Shown here in pieces: positions 1 through 12,633 of a DNA stretch of 64,000 bases. The stretch's first letter is position 1; each line of letters opens with the position of its first letter. The stretch is taken from contig AP031352.1 in NCBI GenBank assembly GCA_037833965.1, positions 12,504,501 to 12,568,500 of the forward strand, read 5' to 3'. The position numbers and the translations under genes are program-made. A model generated the notes under the pieces. The model made no database searches and was not told the origin of the DNA. It worked only from the letters and a program-made list of their open reading frames with translations. Source of the stretch: Marchantia polymorpha subsp. ruderalis (Eukaryota; Streptophyta; Marchantiopsida; Marchantiales; Marchantiaceae).

Positions 1-1435
1 GAAGCTTAACTAGCTTTTAAATCTTGTTGTCAATCAACGATTACATTTCACATCCCATAGTTGCATTTTACTAGGTCTTTGTAGATCAACGTAGTGCCAT
101 CACCATTTTTTGTATCAATATCATGATCTATTAGTAGAAAATTTTGATTGAAATCTATCATTTGGTGCAGATACTTGAGACTCATCAACAATAACATGCT
201 TCTTTATTTTCATGTTTCTCAAAATTTGCTCCATTTGTATATGAATTTCTCCTTGTGTCACATCATAAATCACATAATGATCAAATTTACTTTTAATAAC
301 TACCGTCTAGGCTTATTGAAAGATCATTGAATTAGATTGAATACTTCTTTTAATAAATCTAGGCTAATTGAAAAAAACATCACTACTGACAATAACCTTA
401 CACGATACTGGATTTTCACAGTCTATAACTTTTCACACCCACTAGTTATCCAAGAATACAACGTTTCTTGGATGTAAAATCTAACTTAGTCCTACTATAC
501 TTGGATATGTGTGGATAAACAGTACAAAAAAAATTATCAAACAATTGTAATCTGTCATCCGTTTGTGCTTCAATTCAAATGGTGTCAAGGAATTGACTGC
601 AAAAGGAATATATGGTTTATCAAATATACTATGATTTTGACAGTTTTTGGCCAAAATTTATATGATAAACCAGATTAGCTCAACAAACTATGTATACTCT
701 CAAACAACTTTTCAATTTTGTCTCTAAATATCAACATTTTGTTGTGGAATATAAATTGTTACGAGATTACAAGTAATGCATTTCTCTTTGTAATATTTTC
801 AAATATCATCAAATATATACTTCTCATCATACGTTAATATTTCACATTGTGTCAATCTTAATCTCAACTTGGGCTCTTCAATTTTTGAAAGCTGTAAACA
901 ACTCACTATTCTGTGTGAAAAAAATATACTCAAACTATCATTGAGTTATCGTCAATAAATGATACATAGTATAACTTTCTAGAGAGTGAGATTTGAGGAG
1001 TGTATACCCACAAGTCATTATGTACATATTCAAATAACTTCTTAAAATTATAAGTTCTACCATCAAAGAATGAGGTTTGAGGAGTGTATACCCACACTTC
1101 ATTATGTACATATTCAAATAACTTCTTAAAATTACAAGTTCTACCATTAAAGAGTGAGGTTTCAGAGTGTATACCCACACGTCATTATGTACATATTCAA
1201 ATAACTTCTTAAAACTATAAGTTCTACCATTAAAGAGTGAGGTTTCAGGAGTGTATATCTACACATCATTATATACATATTAATTTTTTTTTTGAAACTA
1301 TAAGTTCCACCATCACAGGTTTGACTATGCTGCTTGGTTATGATACAATGTCTGCATAAATCCAAGTCACGTTTACCCATGTCAAATAGTAATTTTTTCT
1401 CCTAGACTCAAATGCCACACATGAGACATCTAAGA
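1..1435 (-). mobile_element. Decayed Ty1/copia retrotransposon pol fragment (pre-integrase and integrase)
   Basis: Read on the minus strand, the fragment carries copia polyprotein landmarks in the right order, split by stops and frameshifts. A pre-integrase VWHLSLG lies near 1400-1420 and a zinc-type LDLCRHC near 1340-1360. EYVHxDxW-like blocks occupy 985-1200, followed by YYVSFIDD near 950-975 (integrase core start). IYIPQQN near 735-757, TPFEL near 571-593 and VIVSSDVFF near 371-396 follow. Reverse transcriptase and RNase H would lie beyond the left edge. No protease or gag is recognisable upstream of about 1435, so the 5' end looks truncated or too diverged to read. No LTR or target-site duplication could be defined. 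Family assignment rests on motif order remembered from plant copia elements. The copy is clearly non-functional. Confidence 0.8.
975..1320 (-). repeat. 84-bp tandem repeat, about four copies, inside the copia integrase
   Basis: The motif tgtata recurs at 1001, 1085, 1168 and 1252, giving periods of 84, 83 and 84. Each unit holds a gaggagtgtataccca-like block, a cattatgtacatattcaaat block and an aagttctaccat block. On the minus strand each unit encodes about 28 residues with a LFEYVHND-like core, so most copies are in frame with one another. Copies differ by a few substitutions; the fourth, nearest 1260-1320, is the most diverged. Confidence 0.9.
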
Positions 1436-3480
1436 TTCAATCTAACTAATTAATTTAAAAGATATTTTCTAATAGACCTAATCATGACAAATTGGCTGAA
1501 TTTAATCAAATAATAAATCATTATTAGATATCATTTTATTTAATTATTCCTTTTGAAAAATAAATATCAAAGATCACTCAGTTTCATCACAAAATTATAA
1601 TTATTAAAATTTTAATATTGAAGATTATGATATAGTTCATGTAAAGTAAATAAATGTCTTATTATAATTTAATAAATTTAATTTTATTATATAAAATTAG
1701 TGTGTAACTAATACTTTTTTAAGTGATCAATATTGAATAAATATGATATTTATAAAAATATCATTTTAATTCCAATATATTTATCCATAATATATTGGAA
1801 GCAATACTCACTTCATATATGAAATTTTTTTTCTTGGAATGAATATGATTCAACCTTTCTTTTCTATTTTTTTTATTCAATCTTTTCATGTTGTCCATAG
1901 TTTGAGAATATCAAATTTTTTTCATGTAATATTTAAAAAAAAGACGTGTTATATATGATTAATCATGCACTTATATCCGAATATAAAGTACGGTAGGTTT
2001 ATATTCATATTCAAATATTGCTGCTTTGTAGGTTTTATAATACTATTGTACGTGTATTTTATAAATTGCAAAATGAAAATTGAAATACCACTTGAATATG
2101 TTATTAGTTGAAATTTTTATCAAGTTTTGTTTTTTAGATACACAACTTTTGAAATTTCTTCTCATAGTTTATACATATAGTTATCTCTCATTTTGAGATT
2201 TCATATCATTTTATTCTTTTCATCAGTAATTGTTTGAATGGATCATCTTGTTATCTATTTTTTTTTCTAAAGTGATAATATGAAGATTATTCAATATTAA
2301 CACTCATATACTTTTTGTGGAGCTACTATCTGATGTTCATAAACATATGCATGTGGATTAATATAAAGTAGCTTGAAATACATAATGAGTGAAAATTTAT
2401 TTATAAATTTTCTATTATGAAACTATGGATTTATGTCATAAAATTTAACAGAATTTTTACAAAAAACTGTAATTGCACATATGCAACCTATGATGAGTTT
2501 ACGTAGTTTATAATTTGTTGCATGAAGTTATTTCAAAATAATTTACTACATATGTCAAAAGATACTCATGATGATAACATAAGATATTGAATAAAAAAAA
2601 GACTATAAGTTATCTAGATGATTCTATTATCATCTATTCATGGGAAGTAGATAAAATTTAATCAAAACATTGACTATGTCTTGATTAAATTAAGAACTAC
2701 TAGTTTAAAATTTTTATTTTTTATTATTTTAATCACACTTAAATTATGATATAGTGGTAGGAAATATTTCTTGGACCTGTAACCACACACTCAATCTAGA
2801 AAATCAATACATTTTGGGATTCTAACAACTTTATTATGAACCTGCAATCATGAAACACATATGGTCATCTTCTCATATTAGGTCTCATAATGTTAGTGTC
2901 ACAATGCAAATACTATACAAGGTTATCACTTCACAGAAAAAAAGAAGTTTTCAGTATAATATTTGCATACTTCTCTACAATTTGTTGTACAGTTTGACAT
3001 GGATGGTATGGGGAACAACAACATCAAATGTTTCAAAGTGTGATGAAATACACATATGTTATCTCTTTGTTACTCTAGCTTTGAAGTTACATCGGGCAAC
3101 CATTGTAATCCACAAGTGGTATCGCTCTATTTGAGCCAAGTGTATTCACTTATATAGAGAGCACTAGATGATTAAATCATTGAGATAACAATAAAGTCTT
3201 ATATTCTGGTGTAAACTTTTTCAAGTGGTAAGTATTTTTACATTTTGATGGTACTGGGGACAGGCCGATCTTATCCCATTTGTTTTCTTACATAGAAGAT
3301 TGGTAGGGTATTGCCATACCTTTTCCTAGAATACTTGTTATCACTAAACTCCAAGGGGGTTATATATTTATGCATCTCGTGACTCAAAGCATCAAACTGA
3401 GCCTTGTCAGATTCCTCGAAGTAAGCTTTATGACTCTTCCACCTTTGTATTCAATTTTATTTTGGATAATACACTCCGTT
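1436..3480. other. AT-rich intergenic DNA, probably transposon debris
   Basis: Very AT-rich sequence with no reading frame that resembles a known protein. It lies upstream (minus-strand sense) of the copia pol fragment, where gag and a 5' LTR would be expected, but I could not recognise either. Base composition changes abruptly near 3480 to GC-rich DNA. Confidence 0.5.
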
Positions 3481-5054
3481 ACAAACGGCTAAGACGCGAA
3501 ATATAATGGAAAATCGCCCGTCAGATAAAGAACCCGGTCACCCAGTCAGGTTCCAGGCTAAGATCTCTCGATCAGCCTGGCATGTTCACAATAATTTCTT
3601 AATAATTTCTCTGGCATTGACTGGCTTTTATAAGTCGTGCTCAGGAAATGTTGAAAATGATCCCTCTACTATCAGAAGATCTGATTGGGTGGCTACCTCA
3701 CGGGCAATGCAGGGGTTACGCCTGTCTAGCGTACCTGAGCGCCAAGGCCAACATCGAATTGCGATCGCCATTACGAGGGCTACTGTTCGCACGAAAGGTT
3801 AAGTTGACGTGGTCGCCTTCGGAGGATGGGAAAATGTAATCAGAAGGGGAAGAAGATAAAAGGTTAATAGGCCATTAAGGCCGCTACCTCCGATAAGTCC
3901 ACGAAAGGGACCGGAACCGTGACCGGCGACCGGAAGGAGAGAAGCGCTCGTCACAAGAAGGACCAGTCGCCTTCCACATGACGCCAACCACGGTCACTCC
4001 AGCACGAGGATGGATCTCGCGAACTTGACCCGCAGGTTCCAGGGGCTCGAATTAGTAAAGCTCGGTCAAGGTTGCGCCTGCGCAGGCAGGCCTGTGGAGG
4101 GCTCGCGGGGCCCTTGCTTTCCCGATGTGGACCGGGCGTCCGGCCATCGGTCCGAGAAAAGAAAAGGCATGTCGGAAAGAATGATCGAGAAACCGGAGCG
4201 GGATTCGAGAAGGCAGAGCCCGAAATTTGCAGGACTGGTAGATCCGAAGCCCGAAAGGGCCTGAGACCGGGGCTCAGTGGGGAGCGGACGGAGTGTAAAT
4301 GAGACGGATATTTTGGGGCCGGGCAAGTTTGAACCACAAAAGCAACGTGGGTAGCTGGCAGTCCTCCATCATGAGAACATGGGCAGTTACGCAGAGGCCA
4401 CATGGGCCGCGACCACTTTCTGACCTTTGCATCGCCTCGAACCAACGGATTTATGTATTTACTGATCGGATTCTTGTGCGCCGATCCTGCTGCTGTCCCG
4501 AGGGCCCAGGGCCCAGGACGCAGGCTCGCGGTCCCGGTCCCGGTCCGTCCTCCTCCGTTCCCTCGTCCGTCTCGCTCCGGGCTGGCCGGACGGCGGGTGC
4601 GAGTTCCGTCTCGGAGGCTTTCGGCCAGTCATGATTGGACGGAGCCTCCTGCGCTGCAAAGTTCGCTCTGCGAACAAACAGTGGAATGTCCTACGGACGC
4701 TCAGTTCGCCCTTTCTCCTTTAGCTGATGCTCATGCCTGTGCCCATGTGAGCTCTGGGCTCCGCCCGTACTGCGTCTTGCTTGTCCCGCGGGTATGAGGC
4801 CGCGCCAGGCGACCGCTGGACGCGAGCAGCAGCGTTGATACGGAGCTCCGAACTGCACGTTCCGAGCTTCGTCCCCAGCGGATCTTCGCCTCTGTCCTGG
4901 ACCCGTGTACGCTGCGAGCGAGCGGCCACCCTGTCCCGTGGCGCCACTCACTGGTTCTACGTACCCCGTGCGCTCTGCGTTCTCGCGTAAGCCCTGTCGA
5001 ATACTGCGCAGTTTGGCACGAAGCTCGACCGCGTCAGCCGTCGCCCCTGCTGCC

Positions 5055-5083
5055 CGATCGATGGATCGATGGATCGATCGATG
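5055..5083. repeat. GATC/GATCGATG simple repeat
   Basis: A short run of overlapping gatcgatg units, largely self-complementary, within the GC-rich island. Confidence 0.85.
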
Positions 5084-5890
5084 CTCCCGTGGATCCGTTG
5101 TGCAGCCTTTGCTGGCGGGGTTGACAGCTTTCGTAGTTCCGGGATCGATTTCGAAAGGAGTGTCTTGCATCACAACACCGACCGGATGAATCTGAGGCCC
5201 AACATTCTCCGAGTGAAACCAATCAGTAGTGTATGAGTGATGAATGTCCAAGTGCAGGGCTGTTTGACATCGCCCAGCAGGACGGTGACCTCTGCTGCTG
5301 CTGTTGCTGCAGCTATAAGGCCGAACGAGGAAACTTGATCTCGGCGGCAAATGTGAAGCCGGGCAGCCGCAACAGCAGCAGCAGCAGCAGGAGGGAGTCC
5401 CGCATGTTAGGAGGACAGGTTCGCACTTCTTAATGTCGTGAAGCGGGGATGGGAAAGGATGGGGAGAGTATCGTGGTAGGCCACTACGGAGTTACTGAGT
5501 CATGCCGCCGTACGTGTAGAATGGCGAAATGATCATTCGATGCGCAGAGGAGGCTGCGACAACTGGCACGTGAAAAGGCCTCGACTTGTATCGTGAGCTG
5601 CGAGCGCGACTACAGTACGATGCGTAGTGTACGGAGAGCTCGTCCAAGAGCGACGGAAGCAGGAAGCAAGCGATGGACGTACGCGAGTATTGGACGCCTC
5701 GAGCGAGACTTGAATGTGACAGTATGTCACCGGCCTCGCACGAGATCCCACCGAGCTGCGCGACTGGGACTAGTGCCTTGGAGGAACGGTGGTTGGGACT
5801 TCGTAGAAAGCGAGTAACCTGTGAGCGAGCGCTCATAATAGTCTTGGATTCGTCGAGAGTAGTATCTACGGATCCACCTCTCAATCATTC

Positions 5891-5948
5891 AGAGAGAAGA
5901 GAGAGAGAGAGATAGTGTGTGAGAGAGGAGAGAGAGAGAGAGAGAGGG
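5891..5948. repeat. GA-rich microsatellite
   Basis: Nearly continuous GA dinucleotides with a gtgtgtga interruption. GA tracts are common in plant core promoters and leaders, so this may mark a promoter at the right side of the GC-rich island. Confidence 0.85.
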
Positions 5949-6135
5949 CAAGAAAACCACGTATGAACGCATCAATCATGAACGTGTGACACATTTGTCT
6001 AGTGATACCACTTGATATGCGTGCACACTGCAGCTTTTAAATTCTACTCGAAGGTGCTGTGTTTCAAAAACAAAATTCTCAAAGGGAACACCTCAAAAAG
6101 AGTGGGTAGGAGACACTGGCGGAGGCACACCCACC

Positions 6136-6192
6136 CTGCCCTGCCCTGCCTTGCCTGCCTCCATCCTGCCTGCCTGCCTGCCTGTCTGCCTG
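6136..6192. repeat. CCTG/CCCTG microsatellite
   Basis: Runs of ccctg followed by cctg units with a few interruptions. A second short tandem, three copies of gtcctga, follows at 6250-6270. Confidence 0.85.
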
Positions 6193-6300
6193 CTACGGAC
6201 GGACCTAGGTAGAGCTCTGGCATGCGGCTCCGCTCTCTGGTCCGGCGGAGTCCTGAGTCCTGAGTCCTGCAGCTGACCTATCACCCCCACGAAGAAGCTC

Positions 6301-8994
6301 CAGACCCTGGGCTCTGATCTGTACTTCCATGCAAGTGCTTGCTGGTGGAGGAATTATACAATCACTGACGACAAGTTAATTGTAAGGGCAAGTGAACAGT
6401 CCATTAAAGGGAGGAGCACTGTATCTGTATCTGTGTTCTTCACTCACGATAACATTGAAGGGTATTCTCTACCTCCCGCAACAAAAGCATCGTGCAAAAT
6501 ATCCTGGTTTGAGCATGCATGTTCTCGTGCACGGACCTGCTGATTCAGGGGATGTGCGAGACCGACCTGCTGTTCTCCATTTGCTTGCTTTACTTGTAGG
6601 CCAGAAGGACGTTCAGAATGCTTATGACTATGGGCACTAGAGCTATGTAGCAGCTACGGCGCCTCTTATGCGAGGCCCAAGTAAGGGTATTGCTTCCGTC
6701 CTGGGAGGAAACTTCCCCACTACTCCAAACCGCGGGCCTACACATACATCCCAACACACCCATTCAGCAAGTATGGGATGCGCTGCGATTGACAAACGAT
6801 TGACCGTGCGTAGTAATCATCTGCTCTAGTGAGTGCCTTCATTCTCTGCACTGTTGTCTACATGCTTAAAACCTTCTGTGAATTGGTTACTTCAGATCTG
6901 GCACAACTTGACCCCACTTTACTTGAGCGATTTCGATTCACAGCTGTTCAAATCAGGAGGAGAAGAAGAATGTTGACTTCATTCCCACAGGCGGACTAAC
7001 ACATATGCCTACAGAAATTCTGGTAATGATCGCATGCTTTATTATCCTCCTGGATCAATTTGACGCAGGAGGTAGTCTTGTGAGCAGATGACAAGGCTCA
7101 TAGTACACCTCGAACCACGTCTGCGGAGTCCTCTCGCAGATGGAGGATATTTGATCTACAACCTCTGGATGAATGCTTCTCTCTAAAAAGCTACGCACTT
7201 TTCCAAAATGATGCCTCCCACACCAGGCCGATCGGCTTGTCAAGCCTTGCACATAGGAATGCATGCACAGCTATAACCAGTCAAACTTGATTCTGGACCA
7301 GAAACCTCATCTTTTGATTGAGAACCTCTGTCCGAGTCCACCTGCCCTTGGTGCCACAGTACATACACCCTGCAGGTGGTCAAAGCCAGCATACGACTGG
7401 ACCAGCCCGCAGGGAGGGATCTTCCTCTACGCGCTTTATCTCTCTCTGTCAAACTACCGGTCGGATACTTATAAACCCGGGAGAAAGGTGCCCCGAATGA
7501 TCTCAGGAGGCCTGGAGATCCGATCCTCCGAGCAGGAAAGCTGACTAGAGTTCAACCATGTACCTCAGTGCAAAAGTTGTCAGTAGATATATTGCAGGAA
7601 GCTGAATGATCAATTGATATTGAGAGAATTTCATTTCGGTACAGCACGTCCCAAATGTTTTGCAGCTCGGACCATTTGCAGTAAATTTGTCCAGACCGGT
7701 CGACGATATTATGACTTGCTCTATGACATTTATACTGCTTGCAGCAAGATAAGATTAGCAGTAGGAGATGCCATCATATCGTACGCTGCTAACCGATTCG
7801 AGTATTCCTGGACTCTCGAGAGAAGTAGATGCGTTAACAGAGTCAACACAGTGGTTGGGAGGTTTCGATAGCAGCAGGGTGCCGTTAACGCTCTTGTCCT
7901 ACTGAAGAATTCCTTACTGGTGACCAACCAAACCCCGTGCTTGTATGCCGGGGTCGGCGTTTAAGATGAAGCAACGCAGCCAGAGGCCACAGCAAGAGCT
8001 GCAGAACCTCTTTGGGCACTGATATCCATCCGATATCAAGGGTATTCAAATTGATGCCGTAGTCCCGGTGACCGTCCAGATCACAGCGTTTTTATTCAGA
8101 CATTGGCCCGACAACTGTCAGTTTCAGGACACAACAACCAGCTTCTCTTTACGAGAAAGGTGCAAAACTCTTCTTTTACGGGAGCCCCATAAGGAAATAT
8201 GGCAGGGCAGAGAGAAAGAGGAAGAGATCAACAGCTGTCCGAGGTAGGCAGGCGACGAGGCCAGTGCATAGTAACACCGGAAAGCACGGTGCAGTTGGAG
8301 GATGGAGTAGATGAGCTGGGCTTTAGTAAAGACAAGCAGAAGCTTGAAGCAGAAGAATCTCCTTTCAGCTGCCAACTCTGCTCCAGTCCACAAAAAGATG
8401 CGAGACAAAACGATGCACACCCGTTGTGCGCGATCTGCACAATTTCAAGCTGAAACTCGGTTCTCCTGAGCCCTCCGATGATATATAGACAGAGGGACGC
8501 AACGTCCTCATTTAAAGAGTCGGTGCAAACACCGATAAAAAGAAAAGCAGCTGCAGTGGTGATTACTTGTTAGTTCCTATACGAACTCAAGGAGTTAAGT
8601 AATCCCAGGACGGAAGGAGCCCACTTCCGAGACTTGGAGACTCCATAGATTTCTCCAGATCCCGGACAGGAGCCTCGTCTCCGGGCCCTGCAACATCGTA
8701 GAACTTATTCAATGTGGCCGATGACATCTTGTTACATGTCTTGAGTAGATTTCCACTCTACAAGGGTCATATCTTACTAACACACATAAGATGCGAAGCT
8801 ACAAAACGGGTTTGAAAGACCCAAGTAGTGTAGTTAGTAGCACATGCTGCTAACTACCATCTTCAAAGGTCAAGGAACGTGAAACACGACGATGAAACAA
8901 TGTCACTCATCAGTAAATTATCAGGCCATTGAGGAGAACTTTTATTCGTTAAACTCTCCGGGGACAAAAAAAGAGGGGTTAGAAAAAGAGGCTA
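6301..8994. other. Intergenic region and pyruvate kinase 3' flank
   Basis: No frame here resembles a known protein. The right end must include the 3' UTR of the minus-strand pyruvate kinase gene. On the minus strand an AATAAA lies at 8946-8941, about 50 nt beyond the stop codon, and is a candidate polyadenylation signal. A hairpin lies at 8830-8857. Confidence 0.4.
8830..8857. repeat. Hairpin with 13-bp arms downstream of pyruvate kinase
   Basis: The arms gtagttagtagca and tgctgctaactac pair at 12 of 13 positions across a 2-base centre. It lies about 140 bases beyond the pyruvate kinase stop codon, in the likely 3' UTR or just after it. Confidence 0.8.
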
Positions 8995-11900
8995 CTACTT
9001 GATGTCCATAATCTTGATGACCGATGCTGCACCAATACGATGAAGAGCCACGATTGCATCCCCGTGTTGGCAAAGGTTCGTCTTCAAAGCGTGGCTGATA
9101 GCAGCATTGAGAATTTCATCTGTTGTGTCAGAGTCGGTGGCTTTAGCTGCGCCTTCCGCAAGAAGGGGAATCAATCCTCGACATACAAGACTGTGACGAG
9201 CAGGTGCTTCCTCGCTAAGCTCCCAAGTCAGGCTATCCGTTGTCATCACAGGTACTGCAACTGAGAGAATAGGAACAGAGGGACGGTACTTTGCGACAAG
9301 TTTTGCCGTACTTCCACCCCGTGTTAGGACAATGATCAAAGTCGCTCGTACTTTATTAGCAGTTCGCACCGCAGAGGATGCCAGACTTTCCAATGGCGTC
9401 ATGGGAAGTGGAGCTGATTTCATTACACTTTTGAAGATAGCATCGTAATCAAGAGATGCCTCTGCTTCACGGCATATGGCCGCCATAATCTTTACCGCAT
9501 TTTCTGGATAAGCACCTGCTGCTGTTTCTCCACTCAACATGACAGCATCGGTTCCATCCAGCACTGCGTTGGCTACATCTGTGGCTTCTGCTCTGGTCGG
9601 ACGGGGAGATTTGCACATAGACTCCAGCATTTGAGTGGCAGTCACCACGGGCTTTCCTGCTGAGTTGCACTTGAAGATCATCATCTTTTGTGCCAAGAAA
9701 ATTTTCTCCGTGGGGATCTCCATACCAAGATCTCCTCTTGCAACCATAATACCGTCACTTTCTCTCAGTATGTCGTCGAAGTTCACGAGACCTTCCTGAT
9801 TCTCAACCTGCTCAGAAGCAGAAACATCTCAGCTCGTGTTTCCGAAAAGTTTAAATGTAAAGAAGAACAACAGTCCTCAACAAGTAGCGAGAGCTAAACA
9901 TTTACAGAATTCCTGGGACCGGCCACATGTTGTGCATGAATGTCATGCAATGAATGCGATAGAACAACTTCGACATTATCGTGAACAATCCAGACACACA
10001 ACTTGAAAGCTTAGAAAGAAGAGCCCAAACTCAATCAAAGTCGATGCAAAAGTATCCAAATGTAACAAAGATTAAACCGAACTAAGTAAAATCGAAAGTT
10101 AACTAACTGGAAGGTGCGGCCCGTACAAGAACAATGACGAGCATCAGTCCACCGTTGGCATATGGTAAATGGTAAATGGTAAATGGTAATATCCATCAAT
10201 CCATCATACCCTAACTAGTGATACTTGTTTCCCAGCATTTTGAAAAGAGTAATTTCATGAGGCCAAGAACAAATTGCAAGGTGTCCGAGAGCCATTATGG
10301 TTCAATTAAAGTTGGTACTACAGTAACAGAAGAATACATGAAGAAAAATTAGGAAGAAGAAGCCGAAGCTTTAAGACCACCTCTAACGAGAGAGTCTTTT
10401 ATGAGAGATGTAATCTTTCCTCAGTGTATACCTTTAAAGGTCAAAACTGCATTCTCCTTGGAGGGTGATAGCAATATTTTATACAGATTTTTAGATTTCT
10501 TAATCTTAAATTCTTATATTGACTACCTACGGAATTTAAGAAATATGCAGTCAAGGTAGTCAATGTAAGATATACGTATATTGACTACTTTGACTGCATA
10601 ATTCATTTCCGACAGGAAAATTTCTGAATTGTCAAAGTAAAAGCAGTTGATGACATCATACTGATTCATATAATTATTCTTCTTCTATGATACCATGCGC
10701 TACTGGAAGTTACCCAATATAGAAACCCACAAGACGCAGACAAAATAATGGGTGAAATATCACCTAGGACCATCTTGAACAAGGAAATGGCAAAATTAAA
10801 AGCAAGATTTAACCAGTTATAAGTTGACCCGTAATATGACCAAGCAGGCAATGAGCAAATTCTGCTTACAACGTAGCATAATGATACATGAACGATGACG
10901 GTGCTATTGTAACGTTAGCGATGTCAAACAGAAGATCTAACTTGCTAAATCACTTGAATTCATACTTTAGTACTGACTCACAACCTGAACGCTGTGTGTA
11001 AATATCCAAGAGAAACTTTAAAGACGAACAGCTTGAATCAATCACAAAGATCCCGGAACACACAAAACACATTGAAAGCAAGAAAAATGCTAGAATTAAT
11101 TTCGATTCTCAGTGCATTCGGAAGTACCTTTGAGATAATGTGGATGGTCTTGGAATGCGGACCAAGAAGCTCCTTAATTTTCACAACATCACTTCCTTTG
11201 CGCACAAAAGACGCAGCAATGAAGTCTATTTTGTTTGCAACGCCCCAAATCAAGATGTCGTCCTCATCCTTCTTGGTGACGGTAGGCAGATCCACGACGA
11301 CACCCGGGAGATTACAGTTTTTCCTCTCACCGAGCATGGCAGAATTCATACATTTGCATTTCACTTTTCCTCCTCCTACATCGCATTCCAATACCGTCAA
11401 CGTAATACTTCCGTCTCCAATCAGAATCGTACTACCGGGGGAAACGTCTTGCGGCAACTTCTTGTAACTCAACGCGATAGTGTTCTCATCACCCTTGAAC
11501 TCGTAATCTGTAGTGAGAGTGATCTCTTTATCCTTGGTGATTTGAACTGGCTTTCCATCTTTCAACATCCCGGTACGAATTTCTGGACCCTGTCCATGAC
11601 ATATCAAGTCATCAGATACTCTCATCAAAGATGAAGGTGGGGGTGGGAAAAACGATTTGATGATTTTGCATAATTTGCGATTCGGCTAGGCCACAAATGT
11701 CAAACTGAAGGCCGATAAGTATCCAAAATCACGTCACTAATGCAAATTACGTGCGTTGTGAAGCTCTGTACGAAGGTTCAGCAATACGGTGGCATTGCAA
11801 AATTGTCATTGATCGTTTATTACTCTTACAGCTCTCCCATCATGAAGTAAAGAAAAGACACCAATTAGCATTCACGCCATCACATATACACGAAGGCATT

Positions 11901-12633
11901 GAACAAATTTCTCAGCAGAATTGGCCCTACTGATGCTCAGGCAGCATCTCGTTACTTGAGTCCGGTACATGTCTCAACATCTCTTTAATGGAAAATCCCA
12001 AAATAAGACAGCCTTCAAAATGCAAAAAGATCACATGCCCGTCGGCGACTGCTCCTGCACTCTAGACAAAGAAGACTCACTAACATGAGTATGGTGAAGG
12101 TCCGAAGGCGAAGGTTTCTGCATAACAACTATACACAATCTGCAAATTACAAGAACTAGTAAAATCTTTGACGATGGGTGGTCTGGCGTGGACTCAGAAC
12201 GAATATCTGAATCTTCAAGTACACAGTAAAAACGCAATTGAACTTTGGTGGACGATATACGCCCCCAACAAGACTAGTGCCGAGCGACTGTAGAACAGAC
12301 AACTACATAACTCAATCTGACCGGAGCTACAGAACGAAAGAACTCAGACCAAGAGGTAATTGCAGGAGACCAAACCTTAGTGTCAAGAAGGACAGCGCAC
12401 ATAATTTGCGTATTGGACATAGCCGTTTTCAGATTTTCCAGCGTTTCCTGATGGTATTCGTACGATCCATGGGAGAAATTGAACCGAGCGACGTTCATTC
12501 CCGCGCGGAGCATCTTCTCCAGCATATCGACATCTCGAGACTTGGGCCCCAACGTGCAGATGATCTTCGTCTTTTGCAACCTCCTCGTCTCAGTGGACTC
12601 TTTCAGAATCGATTCTATATCGATGGTTGCCAT
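8995..12633 (-). CDS. PK: Cytosolic pyruvate kinase
   Basis: Last step of glycolysis: phosphoenolpyruvate plus ADP gives pyruvate plus ATP, in the cytosol. Three exons read in order: 12633-12376, 11589-11128 and 9807-8995, all phase 0, giving 510 residues, the usual length of plant cytosolic isoforms. There is no transit peptide; the protein starts MATIDIESIL and soon reaches KTKIICTLGP. Landmarks: NVARFNFSHG (near 47-56), DTKGPEIRTG across the first junction, the catalytic lysine in IISK (K240) at the second junction, ENQEG (E242) and MVARGDLGMEIP (261-272, D266). PRPTRAEATDVANAVLDGTD and LSGETAAGAYP follow, then a complete C-terminal domain ending HRIGAASVIKIMDIK. All key residues are present. 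Intron 2 is 1.3 kb and holds a strong hairpin. The gene looks intact; the only uncertainty is where transcription begins in the GC-rich leader. Confidence 0.97.
10161..10190. repeat. Short tandem repeat of ggtaaat in pyruvate kinase intron 2
   Basis: Four near-perfect copies of a 7-bp ggtaaat unit. The repeat lies inside the 1.3-kb second intron. Confidence 0.85.
10544..10600. repeat. Foldback hairpin in pyruvate kinase intron 2
   Basis: Arms at 10544-10567 and 10577-10600 are inverted repeats matching at 22 of 24 positions around a 9-base loop. A further partial copy of the arm (tatattgactacct) lies at 10516-10529. The shape suggests a miniature foldback or MITE-like insertion, or an RNA hairpin in the intron. 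Confidence 0.85.

Larger units (their letters stand above)
3481..6300. other. GC-rich island without a recognised gene
   Basis: GC-rich DNA resembling the leaders of the genes further right. It contains simple repeats: GGTCCC-type repeats near 4530-4550, GATC/GATCGATG repeats at 5055-5083, CTG/CAG runs near 5290-5312 and 5370-5392, a GA tract at 5891-5948, and CCTG repeats at 6136-6192. Long open frames occur on both strands, the longest being 4691-5350 minus (219 codons). None shows a familiar domain, and high GC content produces long frames by chance. It could be a promoter and leader of an uncharacterised or noncoding transcript, or a relic of one. Direction is unknown. Confidence 0.45.

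Noticed and set aside
975..1320. CRISPR-like array of regularly spaced repeats
   Set aside because: The 84-bp units are contiguous and encode integrase; there are no unique spacers, and the host is a plant.
3117..3138. Primer-binding-site-like tggtatc on the plus strand
   Set aside because: Only seven bases match the initiator-tRNA site, and the orientation is opposite to the copia fragment.
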